DNA of 18,171 nt from Thaumarchaeota archaeon UBA160 (lineage in GTDB: Archaea > Thermoproteota > Nitrososphaeria > Conexivisphaerales > UBA164). Location: NCBI GenBank assembly GCA_002506605.1, contig DAXX01000015.1, forward strand, positions 6,752 to 24,922, given 5' to 3'. Shown here in pieces: positions 6,190 through 13,918 of the stretch. Position numbers and translations under genes: made by a program. The notes under the pieces were generated by a model. That model was not told where the DNA came from. It did no database searches and saw only the letters and a program-made list of their open reading frames with translations. How positions within the stretch are numbered: position 1 is the stretch's first letter; every line of letters starts with the position of its first letter.

Positions 6190-7428
6190 ATGCAACATTT
6201 GGTGAAGGATCTAAGTCTTAAAGAAATTGGAAAGAAAAAGATAGATTGGGCATCCCAACGCATGTACGTTCTAAACGAACTCGTTAGACAGTATGAAAAG
6301 GAACAGCCGTTAAAGGGTATAAAGGTGGGTATGAGTTTACATTTAGAAGCAAAGACCGCATACCTTGCAATAGCTTTAAAAAAGCTAGGAGCTGAAGTTA
6401 GCATAACGAGCAGCAATCCAATAACAGCTCAAGATGATGTAGCGGCGGCATTAACTGACTATGTAGATCACGTTTATGCATGGAGAGGAGAAACTCCAGA
6501 AGAATACGAACAGAATCACAAAAGAATATTGGATCAAAAGCCAAACCTGATCATCGACGATGGAGCTGACCTGTCAATAATGTCTATAAAAAACGAAGCG
6601 TATCACACCATATACGGTGTTTCTGAAGAAACTACGACTGGAGTAAGAAGGCTAAAGGCACTGGAAAGAGAAGGAATATTGAAGTTTCCTGCAGTAGCGG
6701 TCAACGATGCCAAAGGGAAGTATCTTTATGACAATAGATTCGGCAGTGGTCAGAGCGTGGTGGACGGTTTGATCAGATCAACAAATTCAATGATAGGAGG
6801 AAAAGATGCTGTTGTGGTTGGTTACGGATGGGTTGGCAAAGGTGTCGCTGAAAGGCTAAGAGGTCTCGGTGCAAGGGTAACAGTGGTTGAAGTAGACCCT
6901 TTTAAAGCGCTTGAAGCCTTTTTTGATGGTTATAAAGTTACTAATATGGATGAAGCGGCTCAGTATGGAGACATATTCGTGACCTGTACAGGGGACGTTA
7001 AGGTTATAACTGGTAAGCACATGCTAAACATGAAGGATGGCGTATTTCTCAGCAACGCTGGTCACTTTGATGTCGAGGTTGACATGGCATGGTTAAGACA
7101 AAACGCAAAATTTATTGGCGAAGTGCGTCCAAACGTTTCATGCTTTCAATTGCCTAACGGTAAACGGGTTTATGTGCTTGCAGAAGGAAGGCTTGTAAAT
7201 CTTGGAGCGGCTGACGGCCATCCGATTGAAATAATGGACCTCTCGTTTTCGTTGCAGCTGGAGAGCGCGCTTTACTTAACAGAAAATAGGGGAAAATTAC
7301 AAAACAAAGTGTACAATGTGCCTGAGGAAGTTGACAGAAAGGTTGTTGAAACTTTCCTATATTTGAACGGCATAAAGCTTGAAAAATTGACAGAAGAGCA
7401 AAAGGCGTATCTTGAAAGCTGGAGATAA
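6190..7428 (+). CDS. ahcY: S-adenosylhomocysteinase
   Basis: It cleaves S-adenosylhomocysteine, the product of SAM-dependent methyl transfer, to adenosine (or inosine in some archaeal relatives) and homocysteine, using bound NAD. The 412-residue length fits archaeal members. Landmarks are DDGADLSI (123-130), VNDAKGKYLYDNRFGSGQS (171-189, with the K177 and D181 pair), the NAD-binding VVVGYGWVGKGVAERL (208-223), FVTCTGDVKVIT and FLSNAGHFDVEVD. The stop lies inside the start of the winged-helix gene downstream, so the two are coupled. Confidence 0.96.
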   Translation: MQHLVKDLSLKEIGKKKIDWASQRMYVLNELVRQYEKEQPLKGIKVGMSLHLEAKTAYLAIALKKLGAEVSITSSNPITAQDDVAAALTDYVDHVYAWRGETPEEYEQNHKRILDQKPNLIIDDGADLSIMSIKNEAYHTIYGVSEETTTGVRRLKALEREGILKFPAVAVNDAKGKYLYDNRFGSGQSVVDGLIRSTNSMIGGKDAVVVGYGWVGKGVAERLRGLGARVTVVEVDPFKALEAFFDGYKVTNMDEAAQYGDIFVTCTGDVKVITGKHMLNMKDGVFLSNAGHFDVEVDMAWLRQNAKFIGEVRPNVSCFQLPNGKRVYVLAEGRLVNLGAADGHPIEIMDLSFSLQLESALYLTENRGKLQNKVYNVPEEVDRKVVETFLYLNGIKLEKLTEEQKAYLESWR

Positions 7429-7792
7429 AAAAGAAACGAACCTAACAGAATTAGAAAAGAAAATACTCTTACATATTTTAAAATATGGACCCGACAATGC
7501 TTGGCTTATGGCTAGAAGGTTGCTTGGAATCAGCGGCTGGAGGCCTACGTACAATGAAGATGAAATTGAAGCTGCATGTTTGCACTTAGAAAGCTTAGGC
7601 TTGTTGCAGAAATACAACGGCTCTTTGAAATGGTTACCAACCTCTTCGATAAAACCTTGGATAAAATTTAAACAAAGAAATAAAGATAAAAAACCAAAAG
7701 GTATCTATTACGATCTTACAAGAGAGGGAAAGAGATTGGCAAAACAGTTAAAAATTTCACAATTGGATAAAAATGGCAATCAACTCAAATGA
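7412..7792 (+). CDS. winged-helix protein, DUF2250-like
   Basis: The 126-residue product looks like a single winged helix-turn-helix. A first helix (LTELEKKILLHILKYG) is followed by DNAWLMARRLLG, a recognition-type helix in DEIEAACLHLESLGLLQKY, and a basic C-terminus with YYDLTREGKRLAKQL. The pattern resembles the archaeal DUF2250 family, from memory and without a search. It starts with TTG 7412, overlapping the adenosylhomocysteinase stop by 17 bases, so it is very likely co-transcribed. A regulator of the methyl cycle is an attractive guess but is unsupported beyond the overlap. No metal-binding cysteine cluster is visible. Confidence 0.75.
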   Translation: MKAGDKKETNLTELEKKILLHILKYGPDNAWLMARRLLGISGWRPTYNEDEIEAACLHLESLGLLQKYNGSLKWLPTSSIKPWIKFKQRNKDKKPKGIYYDLTREGKRLAKQLKISQLDKNGNQLK

Positions 7793-7869
7793 TTCTATCA
7801 TTTTGCTAAAAATCGCTTATTAAAAAGTAAACTTAATATTTATCCTAATTAAGGGTTAAGCGAAGAAAT

Positions 7870-8832
7870 ATGTCAGAAAGAAATTTGATCGTCATAGCTC
7901 TAGGAGGAAACGCTTTGCTTCAAAGAGGACAAAAGGGAACTTTCCAAGAACAGTATGAAAACACTAAGATAACGGCTAAAAAGATAGCAGATCTGATTGA
8001 GAGAGGTTATAAAGTTGTAATAACCCACGGTAACGGTCCTCAAGTAGGGGCTACCTTGTTGAGACATGATGCAGGACAAAAGGTCTATGGGGTCCCTGCA
8101 TTTCCGATGGACGTTGCCGGTGCAGAAACTCAAGGTTTTATAGGTTATATGATTCAGCAATCTCTGAGGAACGAACTAAAGTCAAGAAAGATAGACAAAT
8201 ATGTTGTGACAATTATAACAAGAACTATAGTTGACGAAAACGACCCAGCATTCAAAAACCCAACAAAGCCGGTCGGTCCTTTCTATAAAAAAGAGGATGT
8301 GGACGAGCTTAAAAAACAATTCCCAGATTGGGTTTTCAAGGAAGATTCAGGAAGAGGATGGCGGAGAGTTGTGCCTTCTCCAGATCCCAAGCTTATAGCA
8401 GAAAGATACGCTATAAAAACGCTAGTAGATGCCGGATTTATCGTTGTAGCTAGCGGCGGAGGAGGCATACCAATAATAGAAAAGGATAGCATCGCTTCAG
8501 GAGTTGAAGCAGTAATTGACAAAGACTTGGCTGGCCAAAGGCTTGCAACGCTTGTAGGGGCCAGCAAGTTTATCATAGCTACTGACGTTGATGGGGCATA
8601 TTTAAATTACGGAACTCCGAATCAAAAAAAGCTTGAAAGGGTTAGTGTAGAAGAAATGAAAAGGTACTATGCAGAAGGCCACTTTAAAGAAGGAAGCATG
8701 GGGCCTAAGGTGCTGGCAGCCATAAGGTTTGTTGAAGCTGGCGGGGAAGCATCAACTATAGGACATCTTTACGACCTTATAGAACTTGTAGAAGGTAAGA
8801 AAGGAACTACTGTCTATTCTTCAACTGGTTAA
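7870..8832 (+). CDS. arcC: carbamate kinase
   Basis: The enzyme interconverts carbamoyl phosphate plus ADP and carbamate plus ATP, often making ATP at the end of arginine, agmatine or citrulline breakdown. The 320-residue product has the family N-terminus [12 protein letters not shown], the THGNGPQVG loop, [18 protein letters not shown], the RVVPSPDP segment, [35 protein letters not shown] and [15 protein letters not shown]. All major amino-acid-kinase motifs look intact. It stands alone, with no arginine deiminase or transcarbamylase in the window. Its last 12 bases overlap the end of the TFE gene on the other strand. Confidence 0.95.
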   Translation: MSERNLIVIALGGNALLQRGQKGTFQEQYENTKITAKKIADLIERGYKVVITHGNGPQVGATLLRHDAGQKVYGVPAFPMDVAGAETQGFIGYMIQQSLRNELKSRKIDKYVVTIITRTIVDENDPAFKNPTKPVGPFYKKEDVDELKKQFPDWVFKEDSGRGWRRVVPSPDPKLIAERYAIKTLVDAGFIVVASGGGGIPIIEKDSIASGVEAVIDKDLAGQRLATLVGASKFIIATDVDGAYLNYGTPNQKKLERVSVEEMKRYYAEGHFKEGSMGPKVLAAIRFVEAGGEASTIGHLYDLIELVEGKKGTTVYSSTG

Positions 8833-9372
8833 TTCCTGAATCTCTTTATTTTTTTCTTGATTTTTCTTATCTTCTTCAATTATCTGATTTATTTTCCACT
8901 CCAAAGCCTTTATGAATTCGCTGTTATCTTCTTCTTTCAAAGGGTTGCCGCATTCAGGGCATACAAAGAAATGTTCTATAGCTTCTTCAAAAGTATATTT
9001 TTTACATGTAGGCGTTCCGCACCAGTAAAACGCATGCGATTTTTCATAGTCAAGCCTGCTTTGTAACTTTTTAAGTATGATTTCTCTTGTTCTTTTTAAG
9101 AATACCTCAACCTGATCTCTTGAAATTCTCCATCTATATACAAACCATCCTTTTTTGGGGTCTTTATCTCTTATTCCAGCTATTAAACCCCTTTCATAGA
9201 GATCATAAAGAACCTTTCTTACCTTATTTATCTTTAATCCTGTCGCGCTGGCAATTTCTTCATCTGTTGCATCAGGGTTATTAAGTATTGCCCTTGCGAC
9301 CTTAATATAATCTTCGTCCCCTATCATCGCCGCTACTTTCACAAAAGTATCCTCATATTCAAGCTTAACCAT
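8821..9372 (-). CDS. tfe: transcription initiation factor E subunit alpha (TFE)
   Basis: TFE stimulates promoter opening together with TBP, TFB and RNA polymerase. The 183-residue product has the N-terminal winged helix ([30 protein letters not shown] and related text described in parts: residues 34-64), then [10 protein letters not shown] at 75-84, a coiled linker, and a zinc ribbon. The ribbon ligands are C118, C123, C138 and C141. The first pair is spaced C-x4-C (CGTPTC) rather than the C-x2-C I expect, while [14 protein letters not shown] and EEDN match the family. A charged tail follows. A TATA-like box lies 26 bases before the ATG. Confidence 0.93.
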   Translation of the reverse strand: MVKLEYEDTFVKVAAMIGDEDYIKVARAILNNPDATDEEIASATGLKINKVRKVLYDLYERGLIAGIRDKDPKKGWFVYRWRISRDQVEVFLKRTREIILKKLQSRLDYEKSHAFYWCGTPTCKKYTFEEAIEHFFVCPECGNPLKEEDNSEFIKALEWKINQIIEEDKKNQEKNKEIQELTS

Positions 9373-9392
9373 GACAATTTTAATAAAGTCTC

Positions 9393-9403
9393 AAATATAA
9401 AGT
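9393..9403 (-). promoter_or_regulatory. TATA box of the TFE gene
   Basis: On the minus strand this reads ACTTTATATTT. Its centre is about 26 bases before the ATG at 9372, indicating a leaderless mRNA. Confidence 0.5.
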
Positions 9404-9462
9404 TTATAATAAAAATGTGCTCAACAATATTGCTGGATATGGTTAAGTAACTTTGACTATTA

Positions 9463-9472
9463 TTTTTTTAAA
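9463..9472 (+). promoter_or_regulatory. TATA box of the GH57-like gene
   Basis: The run TTTTTTTAAA is centred about 31 bases before ATG 9500. It shares the 127-base divergent gap with the TFE promoter. Confidence 0.4.
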
Positions 9473-9499
9473 GAAATTTTAGTTTTTATTAAACATAGA

Positions 9500-10642
9500 A
9501 TGGTATCTTCAATTATCATAGGTTTTGATCCTCCATTACCCTTAAATAGACTTTTCATTAGCGAAAGGTTTGTAAGGATAATTCACGAGCTTAACATAGT
9601 AGAAAGGTATTTTGACAACAAGTTGGTTAAAGAGATGTTTGAATACTATGATAAAAATGCCTACAGACCTTTGGTAAATTCTCTTTTAACTGCTACAAAG
9701 CTGAACATGCCAGTATACATATCTCCTACTGGCGTTTTTCTAGAAATGGCCTTTAAATATGATCAAGAGCTGTTTAAGCAGATACATGTAGCTTCATCAA
9801 CCGGAAAGCTAAAAGTTTTGCCAAGCACTTTTTATGGTGGGCTTTATCCTTTATGTGAAAATTCCGGTGAAGAAATCGGAGAGCAGCTTAAGCTGGTTTC
9901 TGATCTCATAGGTAAATATAACCTTAGCAGAGCTCCCATCGGAGTAATGCCCTATCTTTTCTATAACGAGTCGGTAGAAAAAGGGGCAAAAATAGCAGGC
10001 TTAGAGACAATAGTTACTGAGGAAGTGAACGGTTTTACAGACCATAGATTTATGTACACAAACGTTTCTGGCGACCTTAAGATCGCTATAAGAAACAGAG
10101 AGCTTTCTGAAGCTTTGTCTTCAGGATCTTTTGAAAACATTAGCAACAAGGAAGGTATAATATATCTGAGCGCTGAAGAGATAGCCTCAAAAGGGGGAAA
10201 GTATGCGGAAATAGTTGGTAATTTGATCTACAATGGAGATTTTGACCTGGCAGAACTGCCCCCTATAAAAAATCCCACGACAGGGACTCTTTACGCGCCG
10301 CAGAAACCTTATCTTTTTAACTTATCTTATAGCGACGGTTCTCCGATGTGGTACAAGAGCAAAGCTCAGATGATATTCATAGATAAACTGTGTTCACTTT
10401 ATTCATACATAAAATGGCTGGGGGATCAAAAGCTGTTACAGGTTTGGAGAATACTTCTTCAGAGCGATCTAATCTTTTCGTTGATAGGCGAAAACACAAA
10501 AAGATCAAAATTAATAGCTGATCCAGATGAGGCGAAGATTCTCTATTCTTTTATTCTAAGCGATTTTGAAGGAAAAGTTGCGTCGATGGTCTTAAAGAAA
10601 AAAGAAAAGGTTTCAGAAACAGAAATAAGATCAAAATTATAA
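9500..10642 (+). CDS. GH57 amylase-like protein, probably catalytically inactive
   Basis: The 380 residues follow the order of GH57 alpha-amylase-type proteins. VLPSTFYGGLYPL (107-119) matches the usual EIISxTYYHxLLPL region. IGVMPYLFYNESVEKGAKIAG matches the FRNTELIYNxxIA region, and TEEVNGF with LKIAIRNRELSEAL the TEG and RN-LSD segments. The end LQVWRILLQSDLIF matches the WRxLQTSDHFYYM end. The nucleophile glutamate position is Y152, and the aspartate of DYETFGEH is replaced (LSAEEIA, S224). So glycosidase activity is doubtful. No signal peptide or membrane segment is seen. It begins a same-strand block of sugar-related genes and has its own TATA-like box. A role in glycan sensing or as a scaffold is inference. 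A new catalytic arrangement is the alternative. Confidence 0.7.
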   Translation: MVSSIIIGFDPPLPLNRLFISERFVRIIHELNIVERYFDNKLVKEMFEYYDKNAYRPLVNSLLTATKLNMPVYISPTGVFLEMAFKYDQELFKQIHVASSTGKLKVLPSTFYGGLYPLCENSGEEIGEQLKLVSDLIGKYNLSRAPIGVMPYLFYNESVEKGAKIAGLETIVTEEVNGFTDHRFMYTNVSGDLKIAIRNRELSEALSSGSFENISNKEGIIYLSAEEIASKGGKYAEIVGNLIYNGDFDLAELPPIKNPTTGTLYAPQKPYLFNLSYSDGSPMWYKSKAQMIFIDKLCSLYSYIKWLGDQKLLQVWRILLQSDLIFSLIGENTKRSKLIADPDEAKILYSFILSDFEGKVASMVLKKKEKVSETEIRSKL

Positions 10643-10647
10643 GCAAC

Positions 10648-10664
10648 ATTTAAACGTATAAAAT
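10648..10664 (+). promoter_or_regulatory. TATA-like region of the SpoIIM-like gene
   Basis: ATTTAAACGTATAAAAT contains two overlapping TATA-like boxes, 24 to 32 bases before ATG 10683. No ribosome binding site is visible. Confidence 0.4.
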
Positions 10665-10682
10665 ATAAAACAAAAAACAAAA

Positions 10683-11456
10683 ATGGAAAAAAATGAAAGG
10701 TCTGATATAAGCAGGTTTCTTAACATCGAAAAGCCGTATTTTCTTGTTCCAATATTCACTGTTATATCTTTTATATTATTCTGGCTAGGCATCTTGTTTT
10801 TTTCATTTTCAAAATTAGCTGAAATATATTGGTACGCATTTTCAATCATATTGGCTTTAATCTTTACCTACTCCGTTTATTCTTCAGAACCTTTTAGGTC
10901 GATAAGGGTTTACGCTGGTTCAATGATACTTTTTTATTCTCTGCTCATATTTATCGGTACAATGCCTGGTTATTATATGGCTAAGCTCCTGCCTGAAGCT
11001 GTAAACCAAGCAAGCCAGACCATTACAGCTATAAGAACGGGATATACAACGGTTCTTTCGATGTCGTTAGCTATTTTTTCTAATAACATTAAAATAGACC
11101 TCATCAGCTTTATACCGTTTATCGGCCCTTTTGTGTTAGGCATAGCTATAATAAACACAAGTTCTGTCGTGTGGGGGATATCTTTCACAGAACTTTTTTC
11201 AAACAACCCTTACTGGTTTTTAGGACCATTTGCAGTTATCATAGCTCCTGACACCTTTACCGAGTTCAGTTCTTACATTTTGTCGATGATAGGTGGGCTG
11301 TACTTGTTTAAAGCGCTTGCGTTTTCAGGCAACGAATCTACTGCGTCTCGGGATAAACTCTTCATGAAGGCTTTCCTGTACTTAGCAGCATCGCTTGCTC
11401 TTTTGTATGCATCAGCTGTTCTAGAAGCTTTTCTGATAATAAAGTTAGGGCTTTAA
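10683..11456 (+). CDS. SpoIIM-like (DUF95) integral membrane protein
   Basis: The 257-residue product is strongly hydrophobic, with about six membrane segments near residues 19-43, 47-66, 75-95, 139-162, 176-210 and 228-255. The centre resembles SpoIIM/DUF95 proteins: IFSNNIKIDLISFIPFIGPF (131-150), then INTSSVVWG, then APDTFTEFSSYILSMIGG (188-205). The last replaces the usual PHGxxE motif with PDTFTE, keeping the Glu. Archaeal members have no known sporulation role and their function is unclear. It lies between the GH57-like and the dehydrogenase-like genes on the same strand, which may make it the membrane partner of that cluster. Family assignment is from pattern recall. Confidence 0.7.
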   Translation: MEKNERSDISRFLNIEKPYFLVPIFTVISFILFWLGILFFSFSKLAEIYWYAFSIILALIFTYSVYSSEPFRSIRVYAGSMILFYSLLIFIGTMPGYYMAKLLPEAVNQASQTITAIRTGYTTVLSMSLAIFSNNIKIDLISFIPFIGPFVLGIAIINTSSVVWGISFTELFSNNPYWFLGPFAVIIAPDTFTEFSSYILSMIGGLYLFKALAFSGNESTASRDKLFMKAFLYLAASLALLYASAVLEAFLIIKLGL

Positions 11457-11513
11457 GGTATGACAGATAAGGATTCGTTATGTTCATAAGTTAGTATTAT
11501 GAAGATATTTTAG

Positions 11514-12527
11514 GTGAAAAACACAAGGGCTGTGCTTTATGGGTTTTCCACTGAAGGTATAACCTTAGTTAACAGCATATTAAAAAACGAATCGTTTATG
11601 ATAGTGGATGAAAGCACAAGGTTTGCTAACTCTTATGAAAAGAGCTCATCTCACCAAATATATGCTAGCGAGATAACTGATCTTATTCCAGGGGACATTA
11701 CGATAAGTAAATCTAATTTTGTGTTCTTTGGTCCTAAGTTAAAAATAGGGTCAGACTGGTCATTTATAGCTTATCATTTAAAATATGTTGCAGGAAATTT
11801 GAAGAAGGGACAGCATTTTATAAACTTGCTCCCTGTTGAAGTCGGAAAAAACGAACAGATAATAGAGATGATTGAAGCTGTGAGCGGCCTTAAAGCAGGA
11901 AAAGATTTTGGATACCATTATTTTCCAGCTGGGAATCCGTCAATAATAGCAAGCATTTTTGAAGGAAAAAAGGAACCTTGGATGGGTCAAGAAGTTGAAC
12001 TTAATAAAGCTGAAGAAAAGTTTTTGTTGGACACACTAGATTCTTTTACCGAAAAATTTAGAAGGACTTGGCTCAAAAGAAAGCAGCAGATTTTTTATTC
12101 ATATTACGTAAAAGGTTACTATACGATTTCACTTATTCCTGGAAGCTTTGGAAAAAATTCTCCAGTAAGTGGCATGTCAAAACTTTATATGAAGTCTGTA
12201 GATGATTTTGCGTTCGTAATTCTCGAAAAAATAAAGGAGAAAATTAAAGCGCTTTCAATAAAGCCAACAAAGGCTTCAATTTATCTCGTATGGGATGTGG
12301 ATGCAAATGAGCTTCTGGGCGAATCTGAATATTTTAGAACTAGACTGATTCAGAGGCTAAATGAATTTTTTTCTCAGACAAAACTTTTAAGCATAGAGAG
12401 GCTTGAAAGCTATATATTAAACTATCAGCTATCAAAAGAAGAACTGCTCCTAGTATGTGATGAAATATTCGAAAACAGAATAAAAGATAAGGTAGATTCG
12501 CAAAAAATTGTCAAAGCAACGATTTAA
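11514..12527 (+). CDS. nucleotide-sugar-dehydrogenase-like protein lacking active-site motifs
   Basis: The first 145 of 337 residues resemble the NAD-binding domain of UDP-glucose/GDP-mannose dehydrogenases. They include a strand-turn-helix RAVLYGFSTEGITLVNSIL, then LKKGQHFINLLPVEVGKNEQ at 96-115, where the family has LKxGxVVIxESTVPPGTT. SGLKAGKDFGYHYFPAG (124-140) matches the usual SGLxxGxDFxLxYSPER. The STVPPGT and SPER motifs are lost, the glycine motif is loose, and no catalytic cysteine motif follows. The remaining 190 residues are charged and helical, with a possible small C-terminal alpha/beta domain. It starts with GTG 11514, because ATG 11500 meets a stop at once. The promoter is unclear. 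It may be a non-catalytic nucleotide-sugar binder. Confidence 0.6.
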   Translation: MKNTRAVLYGFSTEGITLVNSILKNESFMIVDESTRFANSYEKSSSHQIYASEITDLIPGDITISKSNFVFFGPKLKIGSDWSFIAYHLKYVAGNLKKGQHFINLLPVEVGKNEQIIEMIEAVSGLKAGKDFGYHYFPAGNPSIIASIFEGKKEPWMGQEVELNKAEEKFLLDTLDSFTEKFRRTWLKRKQQIFYSYYVKGYYTISLIPGSFGKNSPVSGMSKLYMKSVDDFAFVILEKIKEKIKALSIKPTKASIYLVWDVDANELLGESEYFRTRLIQRLNEFFSQTKLLSIERLESYILNYQLSKEELLLVCDEIFENRIKDKVDSQKIVKATI

Positions 12528-12651
12528 CCGTTACTGGTGATGCGCTCATAAACTATAAACTGCGGTCTATTAATAAATAAACATCCTTGTGATATTGGAG
12601 CCGCTTCAGTAAAAGCTTTTAAACTTATCAGCTTAATTATAGAACATAAAT
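12528..12651 (+). promoter_or_regulatory. 124-base gap with the TATA box of the coiled-coil gene
   Basis: CTTTTAAAC (12616-12624) is centred about 31 bases before TTG 12652, giving a leader of a few bases at most. The rest of the gap shows one box C-like GTGATGC but no matching D box. Confidence 0.35.
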
Positions 12652-13107
12652 TTGAAGATAAGGTTATTCAGCAAAAAGCAAAAAGAAGAGATGACAGAAC
12701 AAGAAGTTAAGAAAAGATTAAATGTGCTTAAATTTCAAAAAGAAATAATTTCTGATGCCCTTTTAAGAGTCTATGCCATGAACGATCTCGATTCAGAAAT
12801 AAAAACGAATTTGATCGAAAAATACAAAGAAGAATTGAAAAACATAAACAGGGATATTTCAAAGTTTTCTACATTGGCTGAGTTAAAAGAGCTTCAATCA
12901 TTGAGGGATCAGTTGGTAAGCTTAATAAACGAAAAGATAGCCGAAATAGATAGAAGGTTAGACGAGCTAAAAAAAGAAATAGAAAAGTACAACATAGAAG
13001 TAGTAAAAGAAAGTAAGGAGGATAAAAAAGAAGACAAAGACGAACTTGATGCTCTTTACGAGCAAGTAAATTTAATCCTTGAAAAACTGGAAAAGATAGA
13101 TGCTTAA
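12652..13107 (+). CDS. coiled-coil protein, function unknown
   Basis: The 151-residue product is almost entirely helical and highly charged. Heptad-like leucine and isoleucine spacing is seen at about 65-115 (ELKELQSLRDQLVSL, EKIAEIDRRLDELKKEI). A Lys/Asp/Glu-rich linker (SKEDKKEDKDE) and a short final amphipathic helix follow. I do not recognise a named family. It has no signal peptide, membrane segment or cysteines. The TTG start gives MKIRLFSKKQK, a basic N-terminus that could contact membrane phospholipids or nucleic acid. It stands 32 bases before the nucleotidyltransferase gene, which has its own promoter. A structural or adaptor role is the most that can be said. Confidence 0.7.
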   Translation: MKIRLFSKKQKEEMTEQEVKKRLNVLKFQKEIISDALLRVYAMNDLDSEIKTNLIEKYKEELKNINRDISKFSTLAELKELQSLRDQLVSLINEKIAEIDRRLDELKKEIEKYNIEVVKESKEDKKEDKDELDALYEQVNLILEKLEKIDA

Positions 13108-13109
13108 AA

Positions 13110-13117
13110 TTTTTAAA
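13110..13117 (+). promoter_or_regulatory. TATA box of the first nucleotidyltransferase gene
   Basis: TTTTTAAA is centred about 26 bases before ATG 13140, with no ribosome binding site between them. Confidence 0.5.
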
Positions 13118-13139
13118 TTATAAAATAAATGAATAAACC

Positions 13140-13874
13140 ATGAGTGTAAAGGCTGCTTTACTGTGCGGAGGCACAGGATCTCGCCTGAGACCTTTAACCT
13201 ATTATTTTCAAAAAACGATGCTTCCGATAGGCACATCCCAAAAACCTATTCTGGAGTTCATAATAAGGTATCTTAAATTTCATAATATAAACAAAGTAAC
13301 GATGCTAGTTGGATATAAAGCTGAACAGATAGTGAACTATTTCAGGGACGGTTCAAACTTTGGTCTTAAGGTAGATTATTCATATGATAGCAATGAACTG
13401 AAAGGCAACGGGGGAGCATTGATAAACGCTTATAGGGCAGGAATGTTTGATGGTTATGAAGACGTACTTATCTATTATTCAGATATATTGACAGACATGG
13501 ACTTGACAAAGCTTCTAAATTTTCATAAAGAAAAAAGATTTTTTGCAACGTTGGCAGTTTCCGATCATTATAAGTTGCCGGTTGGCGTTGCAGAGATGAA
13601 AGAGGATACAGTAATATCGTTTAAAGAAAAGCCTTCCATCAACATAAATCCAACTATAGGTGTGCTTGTCATGAAAACGGAAGCTATTAAAAGGTTTTCC
13701 GAAATGAAAGGTGAAATAGACATAATGGGAGATATGATAACGTCTCTAGTAAAAGAAAGACTAGTTGGAGGGTATGTTACCAATTCTTTCTGGATAGATG
13801 TTGGCACAACCGAAACGTACGAAAAGCTTGATCATGAGCTAATTGAATCGATGTTTAGTAAATATTTTCATTAA
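13140..13874 (+). CDS. sugar-1-phosphate nucleotidyltransferase
   Basis: Such enzymes couple an NTP to a sugar 1-phosphate, giving a nucleotide sugar and pyrophosphate. The 244-residue product is a single catalytic domain without a beta-helix tail. The nucleotide loop is GGTGSRLRPLT (10-20), the conserved lysine is K25 (FQKTMLPIG, a variant of PKPLLPI), KGNGGAL corresponds to the GTAGAL loop, and the metal aspartate is D115 (YYSDILTDMD). FKEKP, a GVLVM strand and WIDVGTTETYEKL follow. Specificity (glucose, mannose or another sugar) cannot be read from the sequence. Its neighbours suggest nucleotide-sugar supply. Key residues look intact, unlike those of several nearby sugar-enzyme relatives. 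Confidence 0.88.
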   Translation: MSVKAALLCGGTGSRLRPLTYYFQKTMLPIGTSQKPILEFIIRYLKFHNINKVTMLVGYKAEQIVNYFRDGSNFGLKVDYSYDSNELKGNGGALINAYRAGMFDGYEDVLIYYSDILTDMDLTKLLNFHKEKRFFATLAVSDHYKLPVGVAEMKEDTVISFKEKPSININPTIGVLVMKTEAIKRFSEMKGEIDIMGDMITSLVKERLVGGYVTNSFWIDVGTTETYEKLDHELIESMFSKYFH

Positions 13875-13882
13875 TTTAGCAA

Positions 13883-13896
13883 CGTTTATTTAATTC
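13883..13896 (+). promoter_or_regulatory. TATA box of the DUF1512 gene
   Basis: CGTTTATTTAATTC is centred about 29 bases before ATG 13919. Confidence 0.4.
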
Positions 13897-13918
13897 TATT
13901 TTAGCCTATTTTTAGAGC

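Noticed and set aside
8283..8576. 97-residue minus-strand frame within carbamate kinase
   Set aside because: The plus-strand carbamate kinase motifs cover it completely and it has no promoter or ribosome binding site.
12537..12543. GTGATGC as a C box of a C/D sRNA
   Set aside because: No CTGA D or D' box lies at suitable distance and the last base does not fit the C box.
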